Shown: positions 48,801 through 62,213, numbered from the stretch's first letter. The stretch is 64,000 nt of DNA from Multifurca ochricompacta (GCA_022496185.1 WTXG01000117.1:50834-114833); one strand, 5' to 3'. Numbers and translations are program-made. Notes: generated by a model not told the origin, from the letters alone.

Positions 48801-51800
48801 TTACAGGAAGCACACTGCGACTTGCAGAGTTGAATGCCGGCTCGGAGGTCGATGACAGCCTTATCAAACATTCGGCGCAGCTCATCTATGCTCGCGCTTC
48901 CTGACGGGAATCGCTCTACGTTTGAACCCAGCCACTTATCGACGTGGGCCACACGCAGGTCGACAAGATGTGTCAAATACTCAGCGAGATTGAAAGACCA
49001 TTCAGTGTCGTCGATATGTTGCCTAGAATGTGCCTTGTCCCAAGATTCACGCAGGGACGCGAGTCGAAGTTCACGATCAGCCACTGGAGTATCTGGCCCT
49101 GCGAGAAGGAACTGCGCTTCTGTATCCTCCGCTTCGATAATGAGGTCCGTGTCAAAGTCCTAATGCCTTCAGTTTGATGTATTACCGGCATGACTTTATG
49201 CCTACCTTTAACGGCTCCTGCTTTGGGTCTATCTCAGAGAACCCAGTCTCCAAGGCATTAGGTAATATTGCAAGGAGATTGTCCGCGCGATGTATCGCCA
49301 TAGTTTCTAAAAACATATACTCAAGGGGAAGCGCAACTGCCAAAAAAATGAAAGCATACGCAGCACAGCTCCCCAATCATTTGCCTGTCCGGCAAACCGC
49401 GCTGCGATCAGCTATCCGCCCCCGACGTGTGTTCATCAGACAAACCTTCAATTTGGCCATCAAGGTCTTCAGTGTGAGTAAGAAGCTGCCAGCAGTTTGA
49501 TGTGATACCGGCTGCTTGTCAATAATTTTGTTGACCTTCAAAAAAAGTTTATAGAACTCCTTCGACTCGATCACTGGCCATGGTACAATCTTTAACTTTC
49601 CCGCATGAAGGCGGGTGATGAAGTTAGAGTCTTGTTCGTCCTCAACTATTTTCTGGAATTTGACCGAAAATCTAGACACTATTAGAGCTAGAGTGGACGG
49701 TAAATGACACCTGGACTCACTCTCTCGTCACCTCAGCTTGATCCGAATCGATAACGTCCTAGAGTGTTTCGGAAGAGGTGAGCATTCATCGTACAAAACA
49801 ATGCTTGCGCACTTTGATGATCACCACAAGTGTGGACTGAAACAGTGTCGGATTAGATGCTGGATCTAAAATGGACGAGCTTGACTGGAAGGATTGAAAG
49901 AGACCAGTGATATCTCTGTTTAAAGCAAAATTGTTGCGGAACAGAACCTATACGTGGCACAAATGTCAGCGAGGATCGCGTAGTTAAGAGATTCGCTCAC
50001 AAGATTCGAGATGGCAGTGTTGAAGAGGACGAGAAGTGCATCCTCCTGAGCCGAACGCTCAAGACTGTGTATGCCTGTTGTCCGTGATTGAGACTGCCCA
50101 ACAGCTGAAAATAAAAAGTTTTTTCTCACCTTCAAAATCCAATGCAACTATCAGCGCGTCATCTGTCGGAGAAACTGACAGCCAGACACCCTCTAAATTC
50201 CGTCAATTTCATAACCTCGGATCCCAATACTGCAAGGACTAACCAGTAGTGCGCATCGCACTCCCTGCGAAAGAGGTATCCACGAGATGATTGAGTGTAA
50301 AACTTTTCCCCACAGACTGCTCTCCCATTGACGATACAACCTTTACCGGCTGGGAATGTGGGAGTGCGGGTTAGGAATACGACAAAGGGTAATACAACGA
50401 ATGAATTACTTTCGAGGCCCAGTAAGATTGGAAGATCGACTCGTACCAGCCGAGCGACAAACTGTCAACGATTCTGTTAACTTCAGCGCCCAGTAACGAT
50501 TTCTCTAGCTCCGCAGACAGAACGCCGTCCTTGAGCGGAACGAATCTGTTCTCATGAGTGACCGCGATGTGAATAGGTATAAGGCACAGCAAGTCCGCTA
50601 GCCATTCGCCAGCGCGGAAACGGGAGACCGACCAGTCCAGAGCTGAGTTGAGTTGCTGCATAAAAGATGGAAACGTTTGTGCCGACACAGAGATACCGCT
50701 GAGCTCGTCACCAGTTGGCTTGCGTGAAGTCTTTGTGAAGTTGCGAATAAGGTCGGAAAAACGAGACGAAAATGGACGCAGATCGTCATTGGTAACGTAC
50801 AGAAGTGTCTTCTGCCGCCTGTCGCTGGATGAAGTTATAGTATTGCGTTTCACTGCTGGCACAACAGGAAAGCGTGCCCAGACGTCAGCGTGGCAGTCAA
50901 TTAAGCAGTTATGCAGAGTTTGTCTTCCATGTCTGGATGACACATTGGACCTCTGTTCTTGAAAAGTGAACTCCGTGGCTTTACATGTGATGTCCAGGAT
51001 AAGAGATCGACAACACCGCGACTTCAGATCAAGTCCAATCAGATGGATCGTATTCCGGTTCACAATAGACGTCAGAAGCGCCGCCCCAAGGTCAACAGGA
51101 AAATCATCAGGTGTGATAAGAATCCCATCAGAATTTCCAAAAGTAGACCAATGATATGCCCTCATGCTAGACACGCCATTTTCCTCTTGAACAACTAGCA
51201 CACACGACCCATCTGGAGAAGAGTAGATCGCACGTGGTACCTGCGGAAGTTGTAGAGAAGCGGGTCTACGAACACCAGTCAGAAAAAAGGTGAAAACGAA
51301 GACAAGGAGAATCAGATATACTTGGGCTGCAGCATGGTCAAAGAGAGTATTCTCGCCTGAGCATCCGAGTCAACGAATAGTATCTCTTCGCTGCCATGAA
51401 CGAAGCACGCATGAATGATAGATACACCAGTGTTATAGAACGGAGCAAGGTCGATCGCGGACCCCATTCCGCGCAAGGACTTAAACTCTTCATCGAAGAC
51501 AAAGATATGTAGTTGCATCTGCCAACCCTTATAGCCCATATAACTACACCAAGGCGGGGTGGGGACGTACCCTAGCGGATGCGTAGAATGCCAACATACG
51601 CTTCGACTCATCGAACGAAAAAATACCAGTCTCGCCAATTTTATCTCCATGCAGGAGCCGCGCGAATGATCGCGACTGTATGACTTTATCGATACGCGAT
51701 AACCTCTCAATAAAGATCGCGACGTTTCCCCGAGAATTGAAAAGACCAAGAAGAATTCGATCCCCTTCAAGAAGATGAGCATATCTGAATGACCACCGTG

Positions 51801-54617
51801 AGCTTCGACAATCCTCGTGGTACTGAAACCCGTACGTACTTTACCAAGGTCCCAGGCGGGATGTGGAACGATCCAGAAAGTCGCTTGTTCACGACCGGCG
51901 TTGGGACAAAACTAGGATCCAGTTGCAACTTGTGCCTTTGGTCCGTGTGTAAATGCAAAAGGTGAACCTGGTATTCAATCGCTTCCTCTGGCAGAAATTC
52001 ATGGCGACCGCTGATCGAGTATGAACTTGAATCTAGTTGGGTGGATGAGTCGAACTCGCAGTGGGACTGGGACATCTAACAAACCTGGGGAGTAATGGTG
52101 GCCCCTCGTTATTTCGAAGTTGTCAATATAAAGTGTCGCACGCCTGATCTGAGTTAGGTTGTTGGGTTTTCCAGATGCAAAAAGGAACGTACGATGTGGA
52201 ACGTTCTCTGGACAGATCCTCTATTTGACGAACAAAATTAGATCTGAGGGTCTCTAGATCCTTGTCCTTTGCGCTTTGGGAAGCTCGTTGCACCTGCTTA
52301 TTGCATTCTTCTTTTTGTGTTGAAAGAATCTGCTGACTGATCATGGACACAAGGAATTCGACCAGCTTAGCGAGACAAGAGCAGGCAGTTGTTGTTGCGT
52401 CGACGACGGCATTGTATAGATGGTCATTGGTACCAGTTGCCCTATACCGCAGTAGGAAATAAGAGTCAGAGACCTTTGACGCATGGTTGCTGGCCTCCTT
52501 CCACAGTTCCCCCTCGGAACGCTTGAAAGCTTTGCCTATCCAAACCTTCAACGACTGGAATGCGCCACCGTCTTTATCGTCCTTCCCAAAATTTTTCAAA
52601 CTTGACAAGGTGCTCTGCATGTCCCTGCTTCCGAGTACTGTGCCTACAAGAGCCTCAATCTCGTCCGTTTTTAGATTTTTAGTATCCTCAGAGCGGAGAA
52701 GATCACGGAGGAAATAGAAGCGGGTCTTTTTGAACTGGAATTCTGGGTCACCGATGCCGCTGTCGAGGCGAGCGGCATGTATCCCATCGTGGAGCATTTG
52801 TGCCGCTCTTGGATAAATGCGAAGGTCGCGTAGTGAGTCTGACTACCACGTTAGAGCGGAAACAAGACGAGAGTATGATCGTACCATTCGCCCTGTCGGC
52901 GACGACTTCTGGGTCTGCGGGGCTCGTAGATTTAGCTAAAAGATCCCATGTTTAAGTGATCTACAATAAATCACGACGATCGCAAATCAGCCCGCTGAAC
53001 AAAGTACTAGAGAAAAGTTGCTTGTGCTTGTGCTTACGGGAAAGCGCTTAGCACTTCGCCGATCACAACTTCCTGCACTTTGACCCGGATACCTTCATAA
53101 CCTTCCTCAATCTTTGCGTGAAAATCTGCTTCCCTCTCAGCAAGTGTGGCCAAGGATAGTTGCGTTATCTGTCCTATATCTTGCTCCCAAGCTTTGCATT
53201 CTTTTGAAAATCGAGTACTGAAGCCCAAGTCCATCAAAGTCTTCAAGGACTTATCGTCGATCGCATTAGATAGACACAGCACATCATCCCCATCGACTCC
53301 ACTGAAAAGTAATACTATTAAAGCAATATTTAAGAAATAAATAGAAGGCTTACCAACGAAGGCGAATCTGATCAGCTGTCTGGTGATCGAGAGAAAACGG
53401 CTTGACAATCGTCTTCCCTGGCTTGAACTCGGCCGTCATAAAACCTTGTACTTTTTCCCCGTGAAGCAAAGTTGGACATAAAACATTGGGATCTATGCGC
53501 GTCCCTGTTGGCGGAGGCAGAGAGTCAAGAAGACTAGAGTTCATCTTGTGACGAACAGGAATCGGGATCAACAAGGAGACAAGACGTGGATTATAAATAC
53601 CGTACCGTGAAACCCATTCGGGTAATGACATTCTCCTGCTGTTCCTTTGTTTTTGCAACTTCGAAGTGATAAAACCGGTCTGAATCACTGTCCACTGAGC
53701 CAGTCGAGACCTCATCATCATCACTGTCACGGTTGTCACAATCGCCGTCATCGTCGTCACCCCATACAATTGTTTGTGAATGCTCTGTTGAAAGCAAACA
53801 AACGAGTTGATCGCATAGCTTAGTAAGATACCTGCACGGCCGGGGTCCATCAAATCGAAACCGAAGGTAATTCCAAACGGAAAAGAAATTCATACCGCAT
53901 AAAGGTGACTCTGTTGCGCTGGACGGGAGAAGTGGCCTGGTCGTTCCACGTCGAATCTTCAGGCCAGTACAAGACATAGACTTGCTCTTCAGAGCTAGGC
54001 GTGAATGAGCGCACAGCGTATAATCCAGATCTGAGGACAGGCTCGGCTGTCGTGGCTGTGTAAACATTCTCTGGGGTAAGCAATCTCTGCGAGCTGCCCT
54101 TGCGAGATTAGCTCCCTCACATACAAAAAGTCAACACATACGTAGCGTCATCCACAGCATTGATTTCATGGAGGAACTTCACGATTTCTTCTTTTGAACC
54201 ATAAATCCCGATCGGCTTGAGAAATGTTTTGTCCAGTAATTTGAAGTTGACCTTTGTGATGGATGAATATGCCCCAGGTGAAAGTGCATTGATGAAACCC
54301 TGAAGAGACTCCTGAGCGATGACGATCTTGTCGACTAGAGGCACTATGAGTGTAAGCATAGTTAGTCCAAAGAAAAGATTACCAAGGCCGCCGCTCCCTT
54401 GCTCTGTAATCAAATCGAGAAGACGATACATCCCCCTTGCGGGGAGAGACGAATCCTTAGGAGAAGGGACCGACTTCAGCGCCTGCACCTGGTCACCCTC
54501 ACTTGCAGAGGTCCGAGGTGGGGAGAGTAGAGCCTGTACTAAAGTAATAAATGTATCCTTCACTCTTGGAGCGGTGCACTGAAGATACTCTTTACCATTC
54601 ACCGGGTTCAGGTCCAT
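45849..54617 (-). CDS. Giant GTPase (GBP/VLIG-like) with zinc cluster and C-terminal VWA domain
   Basis: One intron-rich gene of roughly 2,400 residues, start taken at the ATG at 54617 (MDLNPVNGKEYLQC); coding-like sequence up to 55276 may add exons. Domains in order: a helical N-terminal region (54.6-52.1 kb); a propeller-like region (RILLGLFNSRGNVAIFIERL, then LHIFVFDE and VSIIHACFVHGSEEILFVDS, 51.8-51.2 kb); a G domain with P-loop GEQSVGKS (50331-50299) and G3 motif DFEG (near 50135), then helices; a Cys/His-rich cluster (FHLCGQPC, GCNDKC, HMCGHVC, 48.5-48.3 kb, and CENCGYLC near 47.6 kb); and a VWA domain with MIDAS DRSSS (46681-46620), GTNF and FLSDGE. Many 50-70 nt introns splice in frame, e.g. 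54141-54085. Junctions near 53.04 and 52.19 kb did not stay in frame for me. Function is unknown; large GTPases of this build are immune effectors in animals. Confidence 0.8.
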
Positions 54618-55276
54618 AGAAGGGGAATTGGGAGTTGATCCTTAGAGAAGTTACTGGGGAATGGATCCTGCATCGACTGCGTGAGTCAATGTGTCTCATA
54701 TATGAGAAGAGGCCTTACCTTGCGTGATGCCTATAATTGTTCCAATAGCCAAAGTAGTATTAAACCCCCTGTTACGAGGATGGTATGGGTACCAATCTCG
54801 AAGCGGCCGCAGAATAGAGAGCGTACTAGTACCAGTGCCTCTATAATCTCTCTAATAAAGGTCCCCGTACCCACCTTGCACGTGGTGGACATGACCCTGT
54901 GACCGGCCAGTGAGAAAGGCAGCAACGTTCCAGAAATTTCATAACACATACAGGGCGTAAAGAACTGTAGAAGTATGATGGGCGTAAAGGAGCCAAATCT
55001 TGGTGATAGACAGATCGAATCAGTTACCTTAGAAAAGTGAGGACGTTGGTGCCAGTAAACAAAAGCAAAAAAGTGAACTTGATGACGTCGTGGCGTTCCG
55101 CCTGACCAAAACTCTATCGCCGGTAGTCTCGGCTCGATCAACAACATGTCCACCCAATATGAATCCTTATCTTGCTGCGGCGTAGCTGTCTTGTGTTTCC
55201 CTTGAGGATGGCGGAACAACAGGATACGGGAAAGGGAAGTTGTGACGTTGGGCAGTGGTGTCACAGTCGAACGCAT
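54618..55276 (-). other. Possible 5' exons of the giant GTPase gene or a small separate ORF
   Basis: A 181-codon frame opens at 55276 and ends at 54731. Within it, 54844-54722 can be read in another frame that splices (GTAAGG donor near 54721, acceptor near 54641) straight into the MDLNPVNG exon, adding GFNTTLAIGTIIGIT. Which reading is real cannot be settled from sequence alone. Confidence 0.4.
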
Positions 55277-56854
55277 CCCAGTTGTAAGGATATAAGGATA
55301 TAGATAGCTAGCTCAGGCTCCTCCTCTGCCCGCTCCGGCCCGTTCTGCCTTCTGCTTCAGGCTTCAACCACTCACCTTTTGTTCCTTTGGCCGATTCATC
55401 CATTCATTTAGTGCTTTCTGACTCGCTATTCACCTCTAGGAGGACTCTTGTCGCACCTTCAAACTTCAACTCAAAGAACTACTTGCCGAGGCGCCCTACT
55501 ACAAGCCCCTTTCAGGTTCTTGACTCTCTTCAGTCACCCTTACATCGTCAATCAGCATAGGATGTAGTGCCACTCAGGGTAGTATCGAAGGTCTGGTATT
55601 GTCGTGCTTCTTTGTGTCTATATCTTCCTATCCATGAAGCGGGTCCCTCTTTATACACCTACATCTTTCTATACTAAACTTAAATTTGGCTCGTTTCACG
55701 CCGACCTCATGTATCTTATCCATGCAATACCAGCTTAGTCTCACCTCTTTGTCTCGTTGCGTGCTACAGCCCTCGCTAGTAGCGAACAGTCCACCAAGTT
55801 TCAAGAGTTTTCGACGTATTCGGTGCATCCGACGTATCAATGCATTCAACACATACAGCTTCATTGACGCATTCGGCATTATCAACGTTACCAACACTCG
55901 ACGCAGACCAGTTCTCAATCATTCAGACAAGCCTTCAAGTGTGGTAAAAGGATTACAGACTTGCAAGGCTACTCGTCTGTCTCGGTGTTATCATTGACAT
56001 CAAACTCTTCTTCTCTCCTCTCTCTCGCGGAACCTCTCCTCTTCGAACTCCCATGGTCTCACAATCGTACAACTTGGCTTCCCCAGTGAGGCAGAGCCAA
56101 TAAATTCCCCTACTTCTTCTACCTTTCTCCTGCCATCTCTACGGCCACCTAATCTCGCTTCGCTGTTCCTGTCACGGACGGTGACATTTCAAATGTTAGG
56201 CACACTATTACGGTGGCGCTCGCGCTGAACAAGGGAACAGGGAAAGCGTCAAGAGGACGTTTCGCCGTATGTCCACCCGGGAATGTGGCGCTCGTTTTAG
56301 AACATCGCGTGCGGAATCTGAGGGAACTGCAGGAGGGCGCAAAGGGGGTCGTGTTCACTTCGAGTTGTGCATGGAAAGCGCACAGGTTGAAGGCGGAATG
56401 GATAAGGGCTGATCTCGTAAGCCCCTTTCCTATCGCATCCTCCACGTTGTCATACCCGACGTTCTACACGAAACGTCTTTTCACGTAGGCACTTTGTGTA
56501 GCATATCATCCTTTTTTACGTGTATGTTCTCTCGCTGTCGACATGAAGCCGGATTTCCCAAGCGCACAATCACACAGACGTTAAAGGAAATGCTGGCGCC
56601 AATGGCCGATACTTCCGAGCTCGTTTAACCAGCAGTTGAATAAGACGAAATCATCCGTCCCGCGACTTTCCGTCTTCTCGATGGGATTTAGGTCCACGAA
56701 AGCTTGTCATGTATAGTGCTGAGGCTTGAAGAAACTTGACTTGTGTAAAATCACGGCATCGTCATTTTTTAAGCGCTCAGGTTGCCAACCCCCCAATTTG
56801 GCTGGTCCCTCATTCAACAACAACCTTCTCCCATTGTCCCCGTCAAACTCAAGA
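55277..56854. other. Spacer between the giant gene and the second DUF6535 gene
   Basis: Pyrimidine-rich stretches likely belong to divergent promoters. Positions 56020-56070 share TCTCGCGGAACCT and neighbouring bases with 24080-24130. A frame at 56213-56488 has no recognisable domain. Confidence 0.45.
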
Positions 56855-58971
56855 ATGAATACAGCTGAGGATGTGGAATTCGGGGACGGAGGTGCGGAGC
56901 AATTATTCTCGTACACGGCGGCCATCAAGCCAATACTGAAAAGTAACTGAATTTTGTGCTAGGTCTTCAGGGGATTGCATCCAAAGGTGATTATTGTTGC
57001 CAACCAGCCTTGTATCATTACCCACGACCCTCAATTGCAGGCTCAGAGTATAGCGATACATCAGGAAAGGTGTGGTCAGTTTATCTCTCTGAAGCAGACA
57101 AACAAGACAAAGCACTAGCGGAGAACTGGAAAGGGGACACAGAGGGGATTCTTATATTCGTACGTTTATTTACTCGCCCCGCTCCCACTTGTCAATTATA
57201 ATTCCCTCTCACGTCATCTTCGAGACTGGTCTTTTCGCCGCCACTGTGGCAGCGTTCATCATTGAGAGCTATAAGAAGCTGTCATCGGATTCTGGTGAAG
57301 CCACCGTCCTCCTGCTCGACCAGGTATCCCAACAGCTCTTTGCGTTATCGAACGGCACCTCTCCTCCCCCACCACTTTATACCGAATCGTCCTTTCGGCC
57401 AACATCTTCAGCGATTCGCGTCAACATCCTCTGGTTCCTCAGTTTGACTCTGAGTTTGACATGCGCTCTCGCAGCAACCTTGATGCAGCAGTGGGCCCGG
57501 CGCTATCTGCAACTCGCGCAAGCACAGACTACATTGTATAAGCGTGCTCGAACCCGAGCTTACCTCTTTGAGGGTGTGCAAGCATTTCGCCTGTCTCAAG
57601 CTGTCGAAGCCGTGCCAGCATTGCTTCATGTGGCTGTATTCCTCTTCTTTGCGGGCCTCGTGGAATTTTTGTTCTCCATCAACATCATAGTCGCTCGCGT
57701 CGTCTTCGTGGTCATCTGCTTCTTTGGTGGCACCTACATTCTCCTCACCTTTCTCCCGAACGTCCGCCCCAATTGCCCTACCGGACGCCCTTCAGCAGGG
57801 ATTCGCACAAATGGTTCCTCGTTGCTCCCACAGCTCCGATGTTTCTCGTATTTGCCGGCTTAAGACGTCTGGTCCATAGTGAGGCACTTGAGATGGTTCG
57901 CATGCGCTTCCTAATCTTCGTGCAGTCATTTTTGTGGACAATGTCCCAAGCGATTCGGCAGTTGGGAGAGGACATAGACAGGAGGGCTTTGCAGTGGACC
58001 ATGGTGGCTGTCGATGACGACGATGAAATTGAGACACTTGTCGAGGGTATTCCTGGTTTTCTCACATCTGGGACTAGCAGGGGCGCAATCACCATTGTCC
58101 AAAACCTGCTCGACCCTCTACAATCTCAGCCACTCGGGCACCACATTAATCGATTGATTCAGACGTGTACTCCTGAGGGTTACCGTGGTGCCACCGAAGC
58201 TGTGCGGAGACGCCGGGCCATGACATGTCTTGATACCGTCCGATTTTTGACCGGGGTATACTTCGCGTCATTCTCCTACAAAATGTTTGGGTTTCAGACC
58301 TGGCCCGCTATCAACACTCTCAAAGGGATGATGACCCAGTGATTGCGATAAATGCGGTTTCCACAGGAGCACTTGCAGCTCGTGCGTATCTACGCTCCGT
58401 ATTTATAGGCGGAACCGAGGCACGTAACCATGCAAAGACACTCAACGAACTTGTCAACGCGCCCTGGCCCAAGGAAGACGAGGGGCTCTACTCCTTCGCT
58501 GGATGCCACTTGTTAGTCCTCCAAGGGTTCGTCGCTGGCCTGCTCCCGCATTTGCGCTCGGAAGAGGTCGCACGGACAAGCTTCAGAGCTGTCTGGGAAA
58601 CACTACCGCGGCTCTTGAACAAGACCCCTCGAGGTGACCCAGAATCCGGCATCAAGCAAACGTTCTTAGCTCTCTGGGCGGAGCTGGAGGGTGTCGCGGG
58701 TAGAGACCCACCTGATATCCGATGGGAAAATGTCTTGATTAATGGAAGCGAGCCACCGCGGTTTAAGAAGCGTGTGATGGATGCAGATGTTTTGCCGCCG
58801 ATCGTGCAACTGATGAGCATGATGCAGCCTTTGGTCAAGAAGTTACGAGCCTTGGATGAACGAGATACCCAGGTTGATATTACTGCCGGTGGCTCCGAGA
58901 CGGCTCCGCAAACAGAACAAACTGAGCGGATGGTACCAATTGCACCTGAAGGGGGAGAATCTGGACCCTAG
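56855..58971 (+). pseudogene. DUF6535-type membrane protein (paralogue 2), two apparent frameshifts
   Basis: The ATG at 56855 opens MNTAEDVEFGDG, which parallels MSTIEDLELGER of paralogue 1. The next short exon and the GSEYSDTSGKVWSVYLSEAD exon also correspond, as do intron positions. The family signature KGDTEGILIF|TGLFAATVAAFIIESYKKL and hydrophobic helices are present. The frame shifts by one base near 57775 (C run) and near 58332 (G run). Correcting for neither, the protein would stop early. Downstream parts (INAVSTGALAARAYLR, FAGCHLLVLQGF) match paralogue 1 well. The gene is either recently inactivated or affected by sequence errors. Confidence 0.8.
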
Positions 58972-59591
58972 ATGATTTGCCATCCACTCCTGAAGATGGG
59001 GATGAAGGATGTGGCTTATGCTTGCTTGGAATAGCCCAAGGTTTCATGCGCAATGCTTGAGCCGTCCTTATACTAGGCTAAGGGAGGTTTTCAAATCAGG
59101 GGGGCAGATGAGCAGAATGCAAAATATCACTGGCAGGTGAGTGGAAGCAGCAGGCAAGATTGCCAGTAGAACCCGAGCAGTAACGTCACTTGAACGGCAA
59201 AACACATGAACTGAATATCTAATTACGTACCACCATTTGTTACACATGTGTCAACGTGTGGCCGCCACGGGGCCCGTGCAACTACAACTACAACTAACTT
59301 ACGGAACATAGAAGTGATAAACTCGGTCCAGAATTTCCTACATGTGGACTCGCTCCGGCCCGGCCACCGGGTCAATCAATGATCCATGCCGGCAAAAAAC
59401 CGATCAGACGGAGTGAGGGCACCCCGGCACATCTTATCGGTCGGTCGGTGCGGTGGGAACTTCTGCAGTACTGCAGCACTAGAATCATCCTTTAAAAACC
59501 TCTTCTTACCCGTGATCCCATACCTCTCTATCCCACTATCTACTCCGACCGCTCTCGATCATTCCACTTTCTTGTCGGTCCTGCTTGCGCG
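58972..59591. other. Spacer and promoter region of the permease gene
   Basis: No coding signal is seen. A short string (GTTTCATGC.CAA.GC..GAGCC) recurs at 4530-4550. A weak TTTAAA box precedes the permease start by about 100 bp (59490). Confidence 0.45.
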
Positions 59592-61806
59592 ATGAAGGAC
59601 ATAGAGAATTTTAACACCCCAATGCAAGACCTCGACGAGAAGGGAGAGTCGGAAACTCGGAGCCTTCCTGGAATCAATAATTTGTCTCTTTCGAGAAGGC
59701 TGTTGACTTGGGGAGTTGAGTTGCGCGGTACGTCACATTAATTCACTCTCATTCTCACAATGTTTGACCTAACTCTCACTGCAAAGGCATCCATCCCGTC
59801 TCCGTCGAGGACAGGACGGAGAACAGTTCAGTAAAATATTCTTCATATGGCTGTCCGCAAATACCAACATTCTATCGTGCGTCTGGTCATTCACCCTTTT
59901 CTTTTTACCAACCGCGCATAGCTCCGAATACTGAGAACGAGCGCTTATTTGGGCGTCATTCTTTATGGTAGATTCTCCGCGGGCACGTTAGGCCCGGTCG
60001 CCTTCGGACTTGGTCTTCGAGATGCGTGCTTAACGATCTTGTTCTTTAACCTTCTCTGTGCCGCACCCCCAGCATACTTGTGAGTTGTCATATTGTTTGG
60101 GTTACTGTTCCTTTCCGGACAAAAAAACTAACAAGAAACTGATCTGGGCATGGGAAGCTCGACCTGGGGTCCAAAACTGGGATTGCGCCAGATGTGCGCG
60201 TCGCGATACACCTTCGGGTGAGTGACAGTTCTGCATACCCCCTCCCCCCCTTTTTTTCTGGCTGCAGTGGCGGCTAATCTACATCCCACAGATACTATGG
60301 TGTCATGGTCCCTAGCCTGTTAGCTCTCGTGGGCGGTATCGGTTTCTGCATCTTAAATAGCATACTAGGTGGCCAGGCACTCGCCAGCGTCGGCAATATC
60401 AGTTGGACGTGAGTGACCCCGAGCATTGCGAGTCCGGAAGTTCTCAAGTGTCTACCAGCGTTGGGATTGTGATCATAGCAGTGATCTCCCTCGTCGTGAG
60501 TCGACCCCATCCGATCAGGTCCTACGTTGTTCCAGGATTTAATCTTCGTTTAGGTGTCCTTCTGTGGGCTTAAAGTTCTCAGTTGGTCCGCTCTTTCCAC
60601 CCCTACGCACGAAAGAAAGATGACCTTAACACCTCACTTTCGCAGGTACGAGCGACTGGCCTGGATCCCTGTTCTTCTGGTCTTCCTCGTCGCCGTGGGT
60701 GTTGGCGGTAAGAACTTTGTCAATACCCCTGCAGCGGCACCGGCCACCGCCTCACAAATCCTCACTTTTGGTGCGACAATTGCGGGATTCACGATGACGT
60801 GGGCGGCGTTCGGCGCGGATTATACCGCATACTTTCATCCCGGCGTATCTAGGTTCGTTGTATTCTCTGGGTTAGCCTGCTTTTATCACGCCCTGGTCTC
60901 ATCCTGCTTGGAAATCCAGCCTGCGAGTCTTCTTGTACTCATACCTCGGCCTTAATATTCCTATTGTGAGGCGTGCTTCAGCTCTCCCCGTGCATGCACT
61001 GACTGGCCTACGTCTCCTAGATCACTCTCCAGTGCTTGGGGGCCGCGGCAGCCATATCTGCTCCTTCAGTTCCTGACTGGGATGCTGGATACGCTGGTGG
61101 CAATGTCGGTGGCCTTGTTGATGGGATGCTTCACCCCGTCGGTGGATTTGGAAAATTTTTGATGGTTTTGCTTAGCTTGAGCGTGACGGCTAACAACGCC
61201 CCGACAATATACTCACTGTGTATGGGCTTCCAGACCTTGGTGCCTCCGCTAGTGGTCGTGCCCAGATACGTATTTTCGGTGTTCGCAACTGCAGTGTAAG
61301 TGCCTTGCTACTTACGTCTATATCTGCACGTGATTCTGAACAACAAATGGTGCAAAGGATAATTCCACTCTCCATCGTGGGACAGCACAAATTCTATTCA
61401 GCCCTTTCCAATTTCTTGGGTCTCATAGGATATTGGGCAGGTAATAATTCCCGGGCACTTTAGCTCTTTTGTGGCCACCGTATAATGTCATGCTGATCGT
61501 TTGGCACACCCCGTAGGAGCATGGGTATCGGCGCTCTTCGTCGAGCATCTGTACTTCCGCAAAGGCAACTTTGCGAATTACGAAATTCGGCACTGGAATG
61601 TACCATCGAAGCTTCCGTTGGGTGCAGCTGCCCTGGGAGCAAGTGCCCTGAGCTTCGCGCTTGTCATTCCGTCGATGAGTCAAGTGTGGTACACAGGCCC
61701 GATAGGTCGCCGAACCGGCGATATAGGATTTGAATTCGCCTTGGTAGTCACAGCGCTTTTGTATATTCCACTGCGCCACCTTGAAAAGCATTGGAGAGGC
61801 GTTTGA
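59592..61806 (+). CDS. NCS1-family purine/cytosine-type permease
   Basis: The start MKDIENFNTPMQDLDEKGES is a hydrophilic N-terminus, followed by about 12 membrane helices in many exons (59592-59727, 59787-59876, from 59972 onward). Family motifs include KIFFIWLSANTNILS, FSAGTLGPVAFGLGLRD, STWGPKLGLRQMCASRYTFG and WAAFGADYTAYF. The C-terminal part reads GAWVSALFVEHLYFRKGNFANYEI and ends in LEKHWRGV. This matches the FCY2/FCY21 type that imports cytosine and purines with protons. Near 59824 the frame slips by one base: GAGAAC then AGTTC, where the family expects a residue pattern QFSKIFF. All other junctions I checked keep frame, so a base-calling error or a recent mutation is likely. Confidence 0.85.
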
Positions 61807-62193
61807 AGTGTCATGAAATCGTGAGAGTTCATGGAATTCGACTGTAAGGATGGCTCGGGTGTTGGGCATGAAACCTCCAGCTATCACTTCTCTCTTTTGT
61901 TACAATCCCTGAATTAGAGCAATTATGATTTAGTTTCAAACATTCAATGCATATCTTTTTTATCAGTACATTTGCATTCCAGGCTGTTGACATGGGAAAG
62001 TCACCTTCCTCTCCCCCACCTAGTGTTCACTATGGGTAGGTGCAACCTGCTGGGTATGTGGTCAGGGTACATGCAGGTATGGGTTGGGGTCACATCTTCA
62101 TACCCCTCATGTAACCCCTACCCACAGACACCCAACCCTTACCTGCCAGAGTGGGTAAGCTGAAATTGGAAGGGCGGCAATGAGGGCGGCAAT
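61807..62193. other. 3' flank of the permease and an old GGGTA-rich remnant
   Basis: Positions about 62030-62160 hold degenerate GGGTA/TACCC repeats on both strands, resembling subterminal repeats of the hAT-like family. They are probably a decayed element end. No gene is present. Confidence 0.4.
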
Positions 62194-62213
62194 TGGTGAT
62201 TGGCAGGGGTAAC

